Source: Glaciecola sp. (lineage in GTDB: Bacteria > Pseudomonadota > Gammaproteobacteria > Enterobacterales > Alteromonadaceae). Taken from it: DNA of 64,000 bases. Within the stretch, counting starts at the first letter, position 1, and each line of letters starts with the position of its first letter. Position numbers and translations under genes: made by a program. The DNA lies in NCBI GenBank assembly GCA_029251505.1, contig JAQXDG010000089.1, positions 1 to 64,000 on the forward strand, read 5' to 3'. The notes under the pieces were generated by a model, which did not search any database, was not told where the DNA came from, and worked only from the letters and a program-made list of their open reading frames with translations. Below, piece after piece: positions 12,168 to 22,240 of the stretch.

Positions 12168-12857
12168 ATGGAAAAGTTTCACACAATATATAGCCGAGCT
12201 GCACAACGCAAAGGCAGTGAAGCAATGCTAACTCTCCTTCTATCGCAACCTAAGTCTCATCGGCAGCTGGCAGAAACCCCTAGCAGTGAAATATTGTCTG
12301 AAATGTCCAAAAAAGTCTTTCAATCTGGTTTTGTATGGCGTGTCGTCAGAAATAAATGGCCTGATTTTGAAGAGGTATTCTGGCACTTTGATATCAACAA
12401 ACTCATGATGATGCCGGATGATATGCTGGAGAAAAAGGCAACAGACCCGAAAATCATTCGCAACTTAAATAAAGTCCGTACCATTAGAGATAATGCGTTT
12501 ATGCTTCATGATATTGTTCAAGCGCATGGCTCTGTCGGTCAATGGCTCGCTGATTGGCCTGCCGAAGACACAATCGGTTTATGGGCTTACCTAAAACAAC
12601 ACGGTGCCCGCTTAGGTGGCAATACCGGCCCCTACGCACTCCGCGCTGTAGGCAAAGATACGTTTATTTTATCACGTGATATTGAAGCCTATTTTAGAGC
12701 ACACAAACTAATTGATGGTGGGTTAAATAGCAAACGCAGTTTGTCGACGATCCAAAATGCTTTTAATCAATGGCGCAAAGAATCCGGTTTGAGTTTGCAA
12801 GAGATTAGTCAAACCATTGCCTATGCGACAGGTGACAATGTGGCTGGGATGGCATAA
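12168..12857 (+). CDS. DNA-3-methyladenine glycosylase I family protein
   Basis: Probable base-excision DNA glycosylase of the TAG (DNA-3-methyladenine glycosylase I) superfamily. The 229 aa sequence contains the family core: EMSKKVFQSGFVWRVV, DPKIIRNLNKVRTIRDNA, and LGGNTGPYALRAVGKDTF leading to the region preceding the catalytic helix. It lacks the N-terminal Cys and the C-terminal His/Cys that bind zinc in E. coli Tag, so it belongs to a zinc-free subgroup. Start supported by GAGG five bases before ATG. Monocistronic between ubiE and prlC. Substrate not determinable from sequence. Confidence 0.85.
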   Translation: MEKFHTIYSRAAQRKGSEAMLTLLLSQPKSHRQLAETPSSEILSEMSKKVFQSGFVWRVVRNKWPDFEEVFWHFDINKLMMMPDDMLEKKATDPKIIRNLNKVRTIRDNAFMLHDIVQAHGSVGQWLADWPAEDTIGLWAYLKQHGARLGGNTGPYALRAVGKDTFILSRDIEAYFRAHKLIDGGLNSKRSLSTIQNAFNQWRKESGLSLQEISQTIAYATGDNVAGMA

Positions 12858-12873
12858 CACCATCCCAATCGGT

Positions 12874-14943
12874 TTATGCTGCAGCGTCGCTACTAATACC
12901 GCTATGGCGCAATAGCGCATCTACACTTGGCTCTCGCCCTTTAAAATTAACAAACAATTCCATCGGCTCTTTACTGCCGCCCATATGCAAGATATTTGTC
13001 AAAAATTTACGACCTGTCGCTTGGTCAAAAATACCAGCTTCTTCAAATGACGCAAACGCATCAGCGGATAACACTTCTGCCCATTTGTAACTGTAATATC
13101 CAGCTGCATAGCCACCAGCAAAAATATGCCCAAAACTGTTTTGGAATCGATTAAAATCAGGCGGTGTTAATACCGCGATATCCTTGCGGATCGCATTTAA
13201 AAACGCTTGAACATCAACGGGCTCGGTTTGCATGTGTAATGTAAAATCAAACAAGCTAAACTCAAGCTGACGTAGCATTTGCATCGCTGATTGGAAATTC
13301 TTAGCCGCTAACATTTTATCTAGCATTTCTTTTGGTAACGGCTCGCCCGTATCCACATGCCCAGAGATAAACTGCAACGCTTCTGCTTGCCAGCACCAGT
13401 TTTCTAAAAATTGACTCGGTAACTCAACGGCATCCCACGCAACACCATTGATCCCAGACACGGCTGAAACTTCAATCTGCGTTAACATATGGTGGATCCC
13501 ATGCCCAAATTCATGAAACAGTGTAACCACTTCATCATGGGTAAAACACGCGGGTTTACCATCGACAGGACCCGAAAAATTACAGGTCAAATATGCCACA
13601 GGATATTGCAAAACCCCATCTTGTTGACGACGTTTAACCCGACACTCATCCATCCAAGCGCCACCTCGTTTTTTACTGCGGGCATACAAATCGAGGTAAA
13701 AACTGCCACGATACAAATTATCTTCATCATGAATATCAAAAAAACGCACATCAGCATGCCACACATCGACATCATGACGCTCGGTAATGGTGACACCATA
13801 CAAGCGCGTGACCACTTCAAATAATCCTGGGACAACATGGGTTTCAGGAAAGTACGGACGTAACTCTTCGTCACTAATCGCGTATTTTTCTTGTTTAAGT
13901 TTTTCAGAATAATAACCGATATCCCAAGCTCGTAAGTTCATTCTCCCATAATTATCAGCGGCAAAAGCGCTTACCTCATCCAAATCAGCTTGCGCTTGAG
14001 GTTTTGATTTTTGTGCTAAATCTTGTAAAAAACCAATCACTTGGTCTGTCGATTGTGCCATTTTGGTTGCAATTGAACGTTCACTGTAATTAGCAAAACC
14101 GAGTAACTGCGCTAACTCAGTGCGCAAGGATAATGTTTCTGAAATCATTTGTGTGTTATCGAATTCACCGGCATTGGGGCCTAATTCAGACGCACGAGTG
14201 ACATACGCACGATACATTTCTTCACGCCAATCTCGGTTATCAGCATACGTCATAACCGGTAAATAACTCGGAATGTCCAAGGTGAATAACCAACCAGCAA
14301 GATCATGTTGCTGCGCAAGTTGTGCGGCAGCCGCCTTTGCAGACTGAGGTAACCCAGCCAGTAAGTTTTCGTCAGTAACGTGTTTTTGAAATGCCATAGT
14401 GGCATCCATAACTTGATTTGAAAATGTCGACGATAACTCAGACATACGAGCTTTAATCTTGCCGTATTGCTCTTTTTTATCCGTCTCTAACGCAATCCCT
14501 GATAAAGTAAAATCGCGTAATGTGTTGGTCACCATTTTTTGTTGGGCGGTATCTAATGTCGCAAACTCTGCTGAGTCATGTAACGTTTTGTACAACTGAT
14601 ACAAACCTTCATGTTGCCCGACCCAAGTACCATATTCAGAAAGCAGTGGCAAACATGCATCATGCGCTTCTCGCCATGCATCATTGCTAAGCACTGAATT
14701 CATATGCGACACTGGTGACCATAGGTTACTTAACCGCGTATCCACTTCATCGATGGTTAAATACACGCTGGCATAGGATGCATCTTGAGCAGCAACGACA
14801 GCCTCTATTACCGTTTTACACTGTGTAATCGCATCAGTGATAGTCGGTACGATAGCCTCAGATTGAATCGCAGAAAAATGTGGTAACCCGTCCGGAGTAA
14901 ACCATGCGTGTGAGGTTGTTGTATTGTCTGAAAGTGCTGACAT
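12874..14943 (-). CDS. prlC: Oligopeptidase A (M3 zinc metallopeptidase)
   Basis: Cytoplasmic metallopeptidase that degrades short peptides, including cleaved signal peptides. The 689 aa length fits the family (E. coli 680 aa). The zinc site HEFGHGIHHML lies near residue 478, with the downstream WDAVELPSQFLENW motif that supplies the third ligand glutamate. No signal peptide. It runs opposite to the upstream glycosylase gene and diverges from gor. Confidence 0.96.
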   Translation of the reverse strand: MSALSDNTTTSHAWFTPDGLPHFSAIQSEAIVPTITDAITQCKTVIEAVVAAQDASYASVYLTIDEVDTRLSNLWSPVSHMNSVLSNDAWREAHDACLPLLSEYGTWVGQHEGLYQLYKTLHDSAEFATLDTAQQKMVTNTLRDFTLSGIALETDKKEQYGKIKARMSELSSTFSNQVMDATMAFQKHVTDENLLAGLPQSAKAAAAQLAQQHDLAGWLFTLDIPSYLPVMTYADNRDWREEMYRAYVTRASELGPNAGEFDNTQMISETLSLRTELAQLLGFANYSERSIATKMAQSTDQVIGFLQDLAQKSKPQAQADLDEVSAFAADNYGRMNLRAWDIGYYSEKLKQEKYAISDEELRPYFPETHVVPGLFEVVTRLYGVTITERHDVDVWHADVRFFDIHDEDNLYRGSFYLDLYARSKKRGGAWMDECRVKRRQQDGVLQYPVAYLTCNFSGPVDGKPACFTHDEVVTLFHEFGHGIHHMLTQIEVSAVSGINGVAWDAVELPSQFLENWCWQAEALQFISGHVDTGEPLPKEMLDKMLAAKNFQSAMQMLRQLEFSLFDFTLHMQTEPVDVQAFLNAIRKDIAVLTPPDFNRFQNSFGHIFAGGYAAGYYSYKWAEVLSADAFASFEEAGIFDQATGRKFLTNILHMGGSKEPMELFVNFKGREPSVDALLRHSGISSDAAA

Positions 14944-15140
14944 AAATATTTCCTGAGTGTGACAAATCTATAACTACTATTTATGGTTGTATCGGCAAAA
15001 AACAATCCTAGCGTCTAATAAAATAACCATATTGTCTAAGTTATGCATTCAGGTGTTGGATTTTTAACGAAATTACGCGACACTAGATAAAATTTTACCC
15101 AATCACTATTTTATTTTTTGATTTTCCTACAAGGATTGAT

Positions 15141-16487
15141 ATGCACACTTTCGATTATATCTGTATCGGTGGCGGCAGCGGCGGCATTGCTTCAGCTAAC
15201 CGCGCAGCCAAACACGGTCAACGTGTGGCGCTTATTGAAGCTAAAGCCATCGGCGGCACCTGCGTTAATGTTGGTTGCGTGCCTAAAAAAGCAATGTGGT
15301 TTGGTGCTCAAGTGGCAGAAGCAATCCATCGTTATGCGCCTGATTACGGTTTTGATGTCAAAGTAAACAATTTTAGTTGGGGCACACTCGTTGCCTCACG
15401 TGAAGCGTATATTGAACGCATTCACCAATCATATGATCGCGTGTTAGGTAACAGTGGTATCGCAGTCATCAATGGCTTTGCAACGTTTATCGATAAACAG
15501 ACTATTGAAGTCAATGGCGAACAGTATACAGCCCCACATATCAGTATCGCGACCGGTGGCTACCCAATTATTCCGGATATTCCAGGCGCAAATTTAGGCA
15601 TCACCTCTGACGGTTTCTTTGATTTATTAGAACAACCCCAACGTGCACTTGTGGTGGGGGCTGGTTATATTGGCGTGGAATTAGCCGGTGTTTTACATTC
15701 GCTAGGTACAGAAACGAGCCTAGTCGTGCGCAAAGAAAAGCCGCTACGTAATTTTGACGATACCATTACCAATACTCTTGTTGAAATTATGGCTGAAGAA
15801 GGTCCTAAATTAATCAATCATGCCAATGTCACCAATGTCGTTAAGCAAGCAGATGATAGCTTACTCGTCACTTTAGACACAGGTGACATTATCGAGACGG
15901 ATACCTTAATTTGGGCGATTGGTCGTGCACCTGCCAACCAAAATATTGGCCTAGAACATACGGATGTGTCACTGGATGATCGCGGTTATATTGTCGTAGA
16001 TGAATATCAAAATACGACTGCACCCGGTATTTACGCCCTTGGTGATAACATTGGTAAAATTGACTTAACGCCAGTAGCTGTCAAAGCGGGACGTTTATTA
16101 TCTGAACGCTTGTTCAATGGCAAAACTGACGCAAAAATGGATTACACGTTGATCCCTACCGTCGTTTTCTCCCATCCTCCTATCGGTACGCTAGGCTTAA
16201 CGGAAACTGAGGCACTCGCGCAGTATGGTAAAGAAAACGTGACAATTTACAATTCAAGCTTTGGTGCTATGTACACGGCAGTAACTCGTCATCGTCAAAC
16301 CACTACCATGAAGTTAATTTGTGCTGGTGAGAATGAGAAAGTCGTTGGTTTACATGGTATTGGCCATGGTATGGATGAGATTTTACAAGGCTTTGGTGTG
16401 GCAATTAAAATGGGGGCAACGAAGGCTGATTTTGATGCTTGTGTTGCCATCCATCCAACTAGTGGTGAAGAATTCGTTACCATGTAA
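15141..16487 (+). CDS. gorA: Glutathione-disulfide reductase
   Basis: NADPH-dependent flavoenzyme that reduces oxidised glutathione. The 448 aa protein has the N-terminal FAD fold GGGSGG, the redox disulfide [13 protein letters not shown] near residue 42, the NADPH fold [13 protein letters not shown], the second FAD motif YALGDN, and the C-terminal catalytic IHPTSGEE. It ends right after FVTM, a little shorter than E. coli Gor. Start supported by AAGGA five bases upstream. Closest alternative is trypanothione/mycothione reductase, less likely in this lineage. Confidence 0.96.
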   Translation: MHTFDYICIGGGSGGIASANRAAKHGQRVALIEAKAIGGTCVNVGCVPKKAMWFGAQVAEAIHRYAPDYGFDVKVNNFSWGTLVASREAYIERIHQSYDRVLGNSGIAVINGFATFIDKQTIEVNGEQYTAPHISIATGGYPIIPDIPGANLGITSDGFFDLLEQPQRALVVGAGYIGVELAGVLHSLGTETSLVVRKEKPLRNFDDTITNTLVEIMAEEGPKLINHANVTNVVKQADDSLLVTLDTGDIIETDTLIWAIGRAPANQNIGLEHTDVSLDDRGYIVVDEYQNTTAPGIYALGDNIGKIDLTPVAVKAGRLLSERLFNGKTDAKMDYTLIPTVVFSHPPIGTLGLTETEALAQYGKENVTIYNSSFGAMYTAVTRHRQTTTMKLICAGENEKVVGLHGIGHGMDEILQGFGVAIKMGATKADFDACVAIHPTSGEEFVTM

Positions 16488-16543
16488 TTTACAAATTGAA
16501 TAGTGTATAGTCATGGGTAATTTTTCAGCTTTGGAATAACAAT

Positions 16544-19500
16544 ATGAATAATACCCCACAGCGTCTGCGTGCGAGTTTACTCGGTGGCGCACTATTTCTT
16601 TCTGGTGCGTTAATTAGCGCAACGATTCTTGCTCAAGAGCCTGAAGCAACAGAACAAACGGTGACCGATGAAAAATCGGATAAACGCTTTGCCGAATGGG
16701 ACGTTCTCACCCCCCCTTTTCCATTAAATACTGTCAATATCAAAAGTAATGAAGTCACTTGGGCGAGTTTAGATGTGACCCCAGATGGCAAACACATTGT
16801 GTTTGATACATTAGGTGATATTTTTATCAGCCCGATTGATGGCGGTAATGCACAAGCGTTGACTCAAGATTTTGCTTGGAATATTCATCCAGCAGTCAGC
16901 CCTGATGGCAAACAAGTGGCTTTTATTTCCGATCGCGATGGCTTATCCAACGTGTGGGTCATGAATATCGACGGCACGGAACTACGTCAAGTTACCAAAG
17001 AAAAAAACAATATTATTCATTCTCCTAAATGGAGTCCTGATGGTCAGAACATCCTAGTGACTAAAGGTATCATGTCTAGTCGTAGTATCCCTGCTGGAGA
17101 AATCTGGATGTATCATCATACTGGTGGTACAGGTTTGGCGATTAAAAAGCGCGTCAACGGCTTAAAAGATCAAAAAAACATTGCCGATCCTGCGTTCTCG
17201 CATGATGGCCAATATATATACTATACCCAAGATGTCAGTGGTGGTTTTCGCTTTAGTTATAACCGTGATCCGCTAACTTCCGTCTTTGCTATTACGCGTT
17301 TTGACCGAGCAACCGGTGAAGAAGAACGTTTTATTTCAGGTACAGGTGGTGCGGTAGTGCCAACGCCTTCACCAGATGGCAAACACATTGCCTTTATTCG
17401 ACGTATCCAAGAAAAAACAGCGTTGTTTATCAAAGATCTCAATACGGGTACGGAAACGCCAGTGTTTAAAGAGCTTGAACGCGATATGCAAGAAGGCTTT
17501 GGTTCTGAAGGCTACTTTAGTTATTTTGATTGGACCCCAGATAGCCAGCAATTAGTCTTTTGGACAGCAGGTAAAATTCATCGTTTAAGCATCATAGACC
17601 AAACACTTACTACCTTAGATATTAATATTGATAGCCAATTACAGTATGCCGATGCGGTGCGTTTTGATGTTGATGTGGCACCGGATAATTTCGATGTGAA
17701 AATGCTCCGTTGGTCACAAAAATCCCCCGACGGCAAAAAAGCCCTGTTCCAAGCACTAGGCAAGCTATACGTCCGCGATTTAAAATCAGGTAAAACCAAA
17801 CGTTTAACCAAACAAAACGACCACGATGAATATTTCCCACGCTATGCCAATGATGGCAAGCAAATCGTATACACCACTTGGCATGACCAAGAGTTAGGTT
17901 CAGTTCGCATTGTGTCTGCTAGGGGTGGTAATGGCGATGTGATTACAAACCAACCCGGTCATTACGTTGAACCGGCATTTTCACCTGATGGCGAAAAAAT
18001 CACCTACCGCAAGTTTACCGGCGGTTATTTACTTGACCCAACCTATTCAGTCGAGCCTGGGATATATGTTCATGATCTAGGCTCAGAACAAAGTATTCGC
18101 GTCAGTAAGCAAGGGATGCAACCGCATTTTGCAGGTGGCAGTGAGCGTGTGTATTTTACCGAGTATGTCTCTGGAACACCGTATAGTGAAACGCAATTAT
18201 CCAGTGTTGATTTGAGCGGTGAAGATAAGCGCACACATCTATACGGCGCCGACAAAGTTAGTGAATACCGACTGTCACATGATAAGCAGTGGGTTGCATT
18301 TGTTTATCAATACAATACTTATGTCGTGCCATTTGTCGAAAATGGTAAAAAAATCACGATCAGCCCAACGATGACCTCATTGCCGGTCAAACAAATATCT
18401 GCTCGCGCAGGTGAGTATCTTAATTGGGCGCCGGATAACCAATCATTAACTTGGTTTCATGGTCCTTATTTATATGAACAGTCGCTCAATGTGGCTAATG
18501 CGGAAAACGCAGTACCCATTACCGAAGGACTGAAATTATCGTTTAGCAAAGCGAGCAAAAAAGCACAGGGTTATACCGCAATCGTAGGTGGTAATGTCGT
18601 CACTATGCGTGATGCCGACAATAAACAAGAAGTGATTAACAACGGCATCGTATTAATTAATGGCAATATTATTGAAGCGGTAGGCCCGGCTGATGGCATT
18701 ACCATTCCAGAAGATGCATTGATTGTGGATGCTTCGGGAAAAACCGTTATTCCTGGTTTAATTGATACCCATGCGCATGGATCTCAAGGTCGTAATGAAA
18801 TCATCCCACAACAAAACTGGTCACAGTTTTCAAATCTCGCGTTTGGGGTTACCACCATTCATGATCCTTCCAACGATACGACTGAAATTTTTGCAGCTGC
18901 TGAGTTACAACGAGCTGGTTTACGAGTCGGGCCTCGTGTCTACTCGACGGGTACGATTTTGTATGGTGCAGAAGGACTGGGTTATAAAGCGATTATCAAT
19001 GATTTTGAAGATGCCTATTTTCATGTGCAACGTTTAAAAGATGTCGGCGCTATCTCGGTCAAATCTTATAATCAACCACGTCGTGATCAGCGTCAATGGG
19101 TACTTCAGGCAGCACGTGAATTAAACATGATGGTCGTGCCAGAGGGCGGTGGTAAGTTACAACAAAACTTATCAATGCTAGTGGATGGCCACACTGGATT
19201 AGAACATTCGTTACCTATAGCCAGAGGCTATGATGATTTAACTAAATTGTGGTCAGCGACTAAGTTTGGTTATACCCCAACATTTGTCGTGTCTTACGGT
19301 GGTTTGATGGGTGAAGAGTACTGGTATGATCGGACTAATGTCTGGCAGAACGAACGTTTACTTCGTTATACCCCACATACACTCTTAGACAGTCGTTCGA
19401 TTCGTCGCCCTACTGCGCCAGACGAACAGTATAATCATATTGACGTCGCTAAGTACGCCAAAACATTGCGTGATAATGGTGTGGGTGTACATATTGGCGC

Positions 19501-19888
19501 ACATGGTCAACGTGAAGGCTTAGCAGCACATTGGGAGCTGTGGATCATGGCTCAAGGTGGCTTTACCCCTTGGGAAGCGCTACGAGGCGGAACGATTGAT
19601 GGTGCTCGTCATTTGGGTATGGACAAACAAATTGGGAGTATCGAAATCGGCAAAGTGGCTGATTTAGCGATTATTGAAGGCGATGTACTCGCCGATATTA
19701 AACGCAGTGAGTTTGTCAGTCATACAGTCATTAATGGTCGTGTATTTGCAGCAGCAACGATGCAAGAACTGGGTAGTGAGACAACGCCTGCACCATTCTT
19801 CTTTGCTGATGATAATAGCCAGTTTATGCCGCAAGCCACTCAGCTTGAGGTAGATGCTAAAGCTAAAAATTATCACTGGGTGCATTAA
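16544..19888 (+). CDS. Exported TolB-like beta-propeller/amidohydrolase protein
   Basis: A large exported hydrolase, 1114 aa. It has a signal peptide (hydrophobic core about residues 14-30, LAQEP cleavage region). A long N-terminal half with repeated SPDGK units (for example VSPDGKQVAFISDRDG) is typical of PD40/TolB-like beta-propellers. From about residue 675 an amidohydrolase domain follows, with PGLIDTHAHG (metal-binding HxH) near residue 740, further histidines in GLEHSLP and HIGAHGQREG, and the C-terminal GSIEIGKVADLAIIEGD. Members of this family are found in many marine and soil bacteria and are annotated only as amidohydrolases. The substrate is unknown. Likely periplasmic and monocistronic. 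Confidence 0.88.
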   Translation: MNNTPQRLRASLLGGALFLSGALISATILAQEPEATEQTVTDEKSDKRFAEWDVLTPPFPLNTVNIKSNEVTWASLDVTPDGKHIVFDTLGDIFISPIDGGNAQALTQDFAWNIHPAVSPDGKQVAFISDRDGLSNVWVMNIDGTELRQVTKEKNNIIHSPKWSPDGQNILVTKGIMSSRSIPAGEIWMYHHTGGTGLAIKKRVNGLKDQKNIADPAFSHDGQYIYYTQDVSGGFRFSYNRDPLTSVFAITRFDRATGEEERFISGTGGAVVPTPSPDGKHIAFIRRIQEKTALFIKDLNTGTETPVFKELERDMQEGFGSEGYFSYFDWTPDSQQLVFWTAGKIHRLSIIDQTLTTLDINIDSQLQYADAVRFDVDVAPDNFDVKMLRWSQKSPDGKKALFQALGKLYVRDLKSGKTKRLTKQNDHDEYFPRYANDGKQIVYTTWHDQELGSVRIVSARGGNGDVITNQPGHYVEPAFSPDGEKITYRKFTGGYLLDPTYSVEPGIYVHDLGSEQSIRVSKQGMQPHFAGGSERVYFTEYVSGTPYSETQLSSVDLSGEDKRTHLYGADKVSEYRLSHDKQWVAFVYQYNTYVVPFVENGKKITISPTMTSLPVKQISARAGEYLNWAPDNQSLTWFHGPYLYEQSLNVANAENAVPITEGLKLSFSKASKKAQGYTAIVGGNVVTMRDADNKQEVINNGIVLINGNIIEAVGPADGITIPEDALIVDASGKTVIPGLIDTHAHGSQGRNEIIPQQNWSQFSNLAFGVTTIHDPSNDTTEIFAAAELQRAGLRVGPRVYSTGTILYGAEGLGYKAIINDFEDAYFHVQRLKDVGAISVKSYNQPRRDQRQWVLQAARELNMMVVPEGGGKLQQNLSMLVDGHTGLEHSLPIARGYDDLTKLWSATKFGYTPTFVVSYGGLMGEEYWYDRTNVWQNERLLRYTPHTLLDSRSIRRPTAPDEQYNHIDVAKYAKTLRDNGVGVHIGAHGQREGLAAHWELWIMAQGGFTPWEALRGGTIDGARHLGMDKQIGSIEIGKVADLAIIEGDVLADIKRSEFVSHTVINGRVFAAATMQELGSETTPAPFFFADDNSQFMPQATQLEVDAKAKNYHWVH

Positions 19889-19920
19889 TCTGAACGAATA
19901 TGCACTAATACTGAACTTTC

Positions 19921-19950
19921 ATTGGTGTCTGTTTTACCACAGACACCAAT
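19921..19950. terminator. Hairpin between convergent amidohydrolase and apbE genes
   Basis: A perfect 12-bp inverted repeat, ATTGGTGTCTGT / ACAGACACCAAT with a six-base loop, spans the apbE stop codon. There is no strong T-run on either strand, so it may be a bidirectional transcript-end stabiliser rather than a classical intrinsic terminator. Confidence 0.5.
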
Positions 19951-20839
19951 GGGTCACTGACTGCTCTTGTAAAAATACTTCCGCTTGATCGCCTTGTAAT
20001 ATGGCTAATGTCGCCAACAATCCAGCTTGGGTACAGTTTTCTCCTGCCACTGTCACCGATCGTGGCGCGCCGATAACCGGATATCCCGTCTGCGGGCTGA
20101 TAACATGCCCATAACGCACCCCATCTTTTAATAAAAATCGTCGAGCATCTCCACTTGTCGCTAAACCACCTTGAGCTATGGTCACTAACATTTGCGTAGC
20201 ACGAGCAGGATCAGGGTGTTCAATGCCGACTTGCCAATACGGATGAGCATGACGTGGACGTGTCACTGCAATATCGCCACCAAAGTTCACCAATACCGAC
20301 GCACTAGGGAGTATTTCACGCGCGAGTTGTACACAACGGTCAACCGCATATTCTTTGCCTATCCCACCTAAATCTATAGCGTAACCGGGTAGTAAGCGCA
20401 CACTACTATCAGTTAACAAGACATTTTGCCAGCCGCTGCACACCAGACAAGCGTCAATCATGGTTTGCGAGGGAATGTTGTCACTCCCATCAAATTGCCA
20501 CACCTGCCCGAGTACTCCACTGGTCACATCAAAGCGCCCGTCACTGAGTTCAAAACAGGTATTAGCAAGGTTTAATAGTTGTTGAGTTTCAGGATCAATC
20601 GCAACGGATTGCCCCTGAGCATGATTAATTTGATGTATGATATTATCATCACGATAGCGGGAATATTTGGTTTCAATGCGCCAAGCTTCCGCTGCGATGG
20701 CTTGAGTCACGGCAAATGCTTGTTGCTGATCAGTGCTATCAATAAGCACTTCACAGGGTGAAGCCATAGCAAAAAAGTGACCACAAATGTGATCACTCCT
20801 GACTTCTATTGAGACTTCCCGTACACCGTTATTTGTCAT
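19934..20839 (-). CDS. apbE: FAD:protein FMN transferase (ApbE family)
   Basis: Covalently attaches FMN from FAD to Thr/Ser of target proteins. The 301 aa product shows the ApbE core: SRYRDDNIIHQIN, ELSDGRFDVTSGVLGQVW, AIDLGGIGKEYAVDRC, LVNFGGDIAV and HVISPQTGYPV. I see no N-terminal signal peptide or lipobox, although many ApbE proteins are periplasmic. This is odd because its presumed target next door is exported. The ATG at 20839 is preferred over the upstream GTG. It is last in the DUF4266-DUF3570-apbE group, 12 bases after the DUF3570 stop, which points to the DUF3570 protein as substrate (inference). Confidence 0.92.
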   Translation of the reverse strand: MTNNGVREVSIEVRSDHICGHFFAMASPCEVLIDSTDQQQAFAVTQAIAAEAWRIETKYSRYRDDNIIHQINHAQGQSVAIDPETQQLLNLANTCFELSDGRFDVTSGVLGQVWQFDGSDNIPSQTMIDACLVCSGWQNVLLTDSSVRLLPGYAIDLGGIGKEYAVDRCVQLAREILPSASVLVNFGGDIAVTRPRHAHPYWQVGIEHPDPARATQMLVTIAQGGLATSGDARRFLLKDGVRYGHVISPQTGYPVIGAPRSVTVAGENCTQAGLLATLAILQGDQAEVFLQEQSVTHWCLW

Positions 20840-20851
20840 TAACACTCATCG

Positions 20852-22240
20852 TTAAAACTGATAATTAAACTGTACTATCAGTGCTTTTATACTCGGATAC
20901 AAGTCCAATTCAGCAAGTTGCCCTGGTTCGGCAAAGCCAGCATTTTTCGGATTTTGTTGATAATATTCAACTCGCACAGCCCAAGCATCACCATTATCTA
21001 GTTTTTGTCCGTATTTTAACCCCACCGTATAGGCATCCATATCGCCTAAACGATAATCCGCACTCGCATAAGTAGGTAGCGGTTGATCACTCAATAAAAA
21101 CGGCTGATAAAATTCAGCAGCACTTTGTTGATAATAACGCAGATGCGGTTGAATATAACTGTTATCCGACAAATTATAGCGTAAGCGTGACTCTAAAGTG
21201 TGCGATTGAATATCCCAATCATCGGTTGCAAAACGGTAAGAAAAATCTACGACGCCACTGTCCATCGCGTATTTAGTCTGCCAGTACACATTATGTTTTG
21301 TACGAGAATCAGGTCGTGATTCAAACAGAGTATCTTGCACTGTACCTTGGTTATTGACGACAGAAACCAGTTTGTAAGGATCATTCAAATAGCCATCCGA
21401 CACGGACATACCATAATTAAGCTGCATGATCGTGCGGCGATTAATGATTTGCGTCAGGCCAAATAAAACGTCAATGGTATCTTTGTCTTGTGCGCCGTCA
21501 CGACTGCCATAGTGGTTTTCATGGTCATCAAATTCGGTATTGCCTGAACCCTCATCATCTCGATAGTCATCATATAAATCATAATCACTTAAGCTGTTTA
21601 ATACTGAGATGCTACCCAGTCTTTCTGGCGTGCCACCAACCGGATCAATACTATCAAACTGATAGGATAAGCCTAATGATAGTGTGGTATTTTTTTGATT
21701 AAAATCACGGGCTAATGAGCCATTTACGCCAAGGGATAAATAGTCATATTCTTTCGAAAAATGCACACCGGTTGATCCGCGCAAATCCGTCCCTAGTGGT
21801 TGTGTCCACTGGGCATTTAACTGTACACGAGAATCTTTAAACGTATCATCTAACGGAGTTTCACCAGCAGCCACTGCATAACCTGAATTACCCGATGGGC
21901 CTGAATAGGTCTGTACCGTGTCTTGCGGCACTGCGCCCGTAGCGGATGCGCCTGTTAAACCATCGAATGTCACTTTACCATTGAAAATATGTTCATCACC
22001 AAAGTCTTTGGTTGCACTGATCACACCTTCAACTAAGCTGACTCGGTCGGTTTCACCATAATACAAGATTGCGGTATCAAACTTCCACTCGTCTGCCGTG
22101 TTGCTATTTGCTTGTGCAAGCGGGCTAGCCGTGCCTAATAATGCACAAGTTGCTAATGCTAAGGTTGCTGCAATCGGTTTTGGTTTAGTGACCGTTGAGT
22201 CCGCTAAACCAATTGATGAATGATGATCAGTTAGTTGCAT
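20852..22240 (-). CDS. DUF3570 outer-membrane-type protein with ApbE flavinylation motif
   Basis: I recognise this as a DUF3570 family protein of unknown function. The 462 aa product has a long N-terminal region with a hydrophobic stretch (about residues 23-43) and an AQANS cleavage-like site. Then comes aromatic, alternating-strand sequence ending in VQFNYQF, typical of an outer-membrane beta-barrel. Residues 93-99 read DGLTGAS, which fits the D-x-x-S/T-G-A-S/T consensus for FMN attachment by ApbE, and apbE is the next gene. The start at 22240 is set by GGAGG six bases upstream, inside the end of the DUF4266 gene, with a 10-base overlap. Family assignment is solid; flavinylation is inferred. 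Confidence 0.87.
   Translation of the reverse strand: MQLTDHHSSIGLADSTVTKPKPIAATLALATCALLGTASPLAQANSNTADEWKFDTAILYYGETDRVSLVEGVISATKDFGDEHIFNGKVTFDGLTGASATGAVPQDTVQTYSGPSGNSGYAVAAGETPLDDTFKDSRVQLNAQWTQPLGTDLRGSTGVHFSKEYDYLSLGVNGSLARDFNQKNTTLSLGLSYQFDSIDPVGGTPERLGSISVLNSLSDYDLYDDYRDDEGSGNTEFDDHENHYGSRDGAQDKDTIDVLFGLTQIINRRTIMQLNYGMSVSDGYLNDPYKLVSVVNNQGTVQDTLFESRPDSRTKHNVYWQTKYAMDSGVVDFSYRFATDDWDIQSHTLESRLRYNLSDNSYIQPHLRYYQQSAAEFYQPFLLSDQPLPTYASADYRLGDMDAYTVGLKYGQKLDNGDAWAVRVEYYQQNPKNAGFAEPGQLAELDLYPSIKALIVQFNYQF

Noticed and set aside
13489-13874. ORFs opposite or overlapping prlC
   Set aside because: They fall over the conserved metallopeptidase core; shadow frames.
15118-15366. ORF overlapping the start of gorA in another frame
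   Set aside because: Glutathione reductase motifs fix the true frame; this one has no features.
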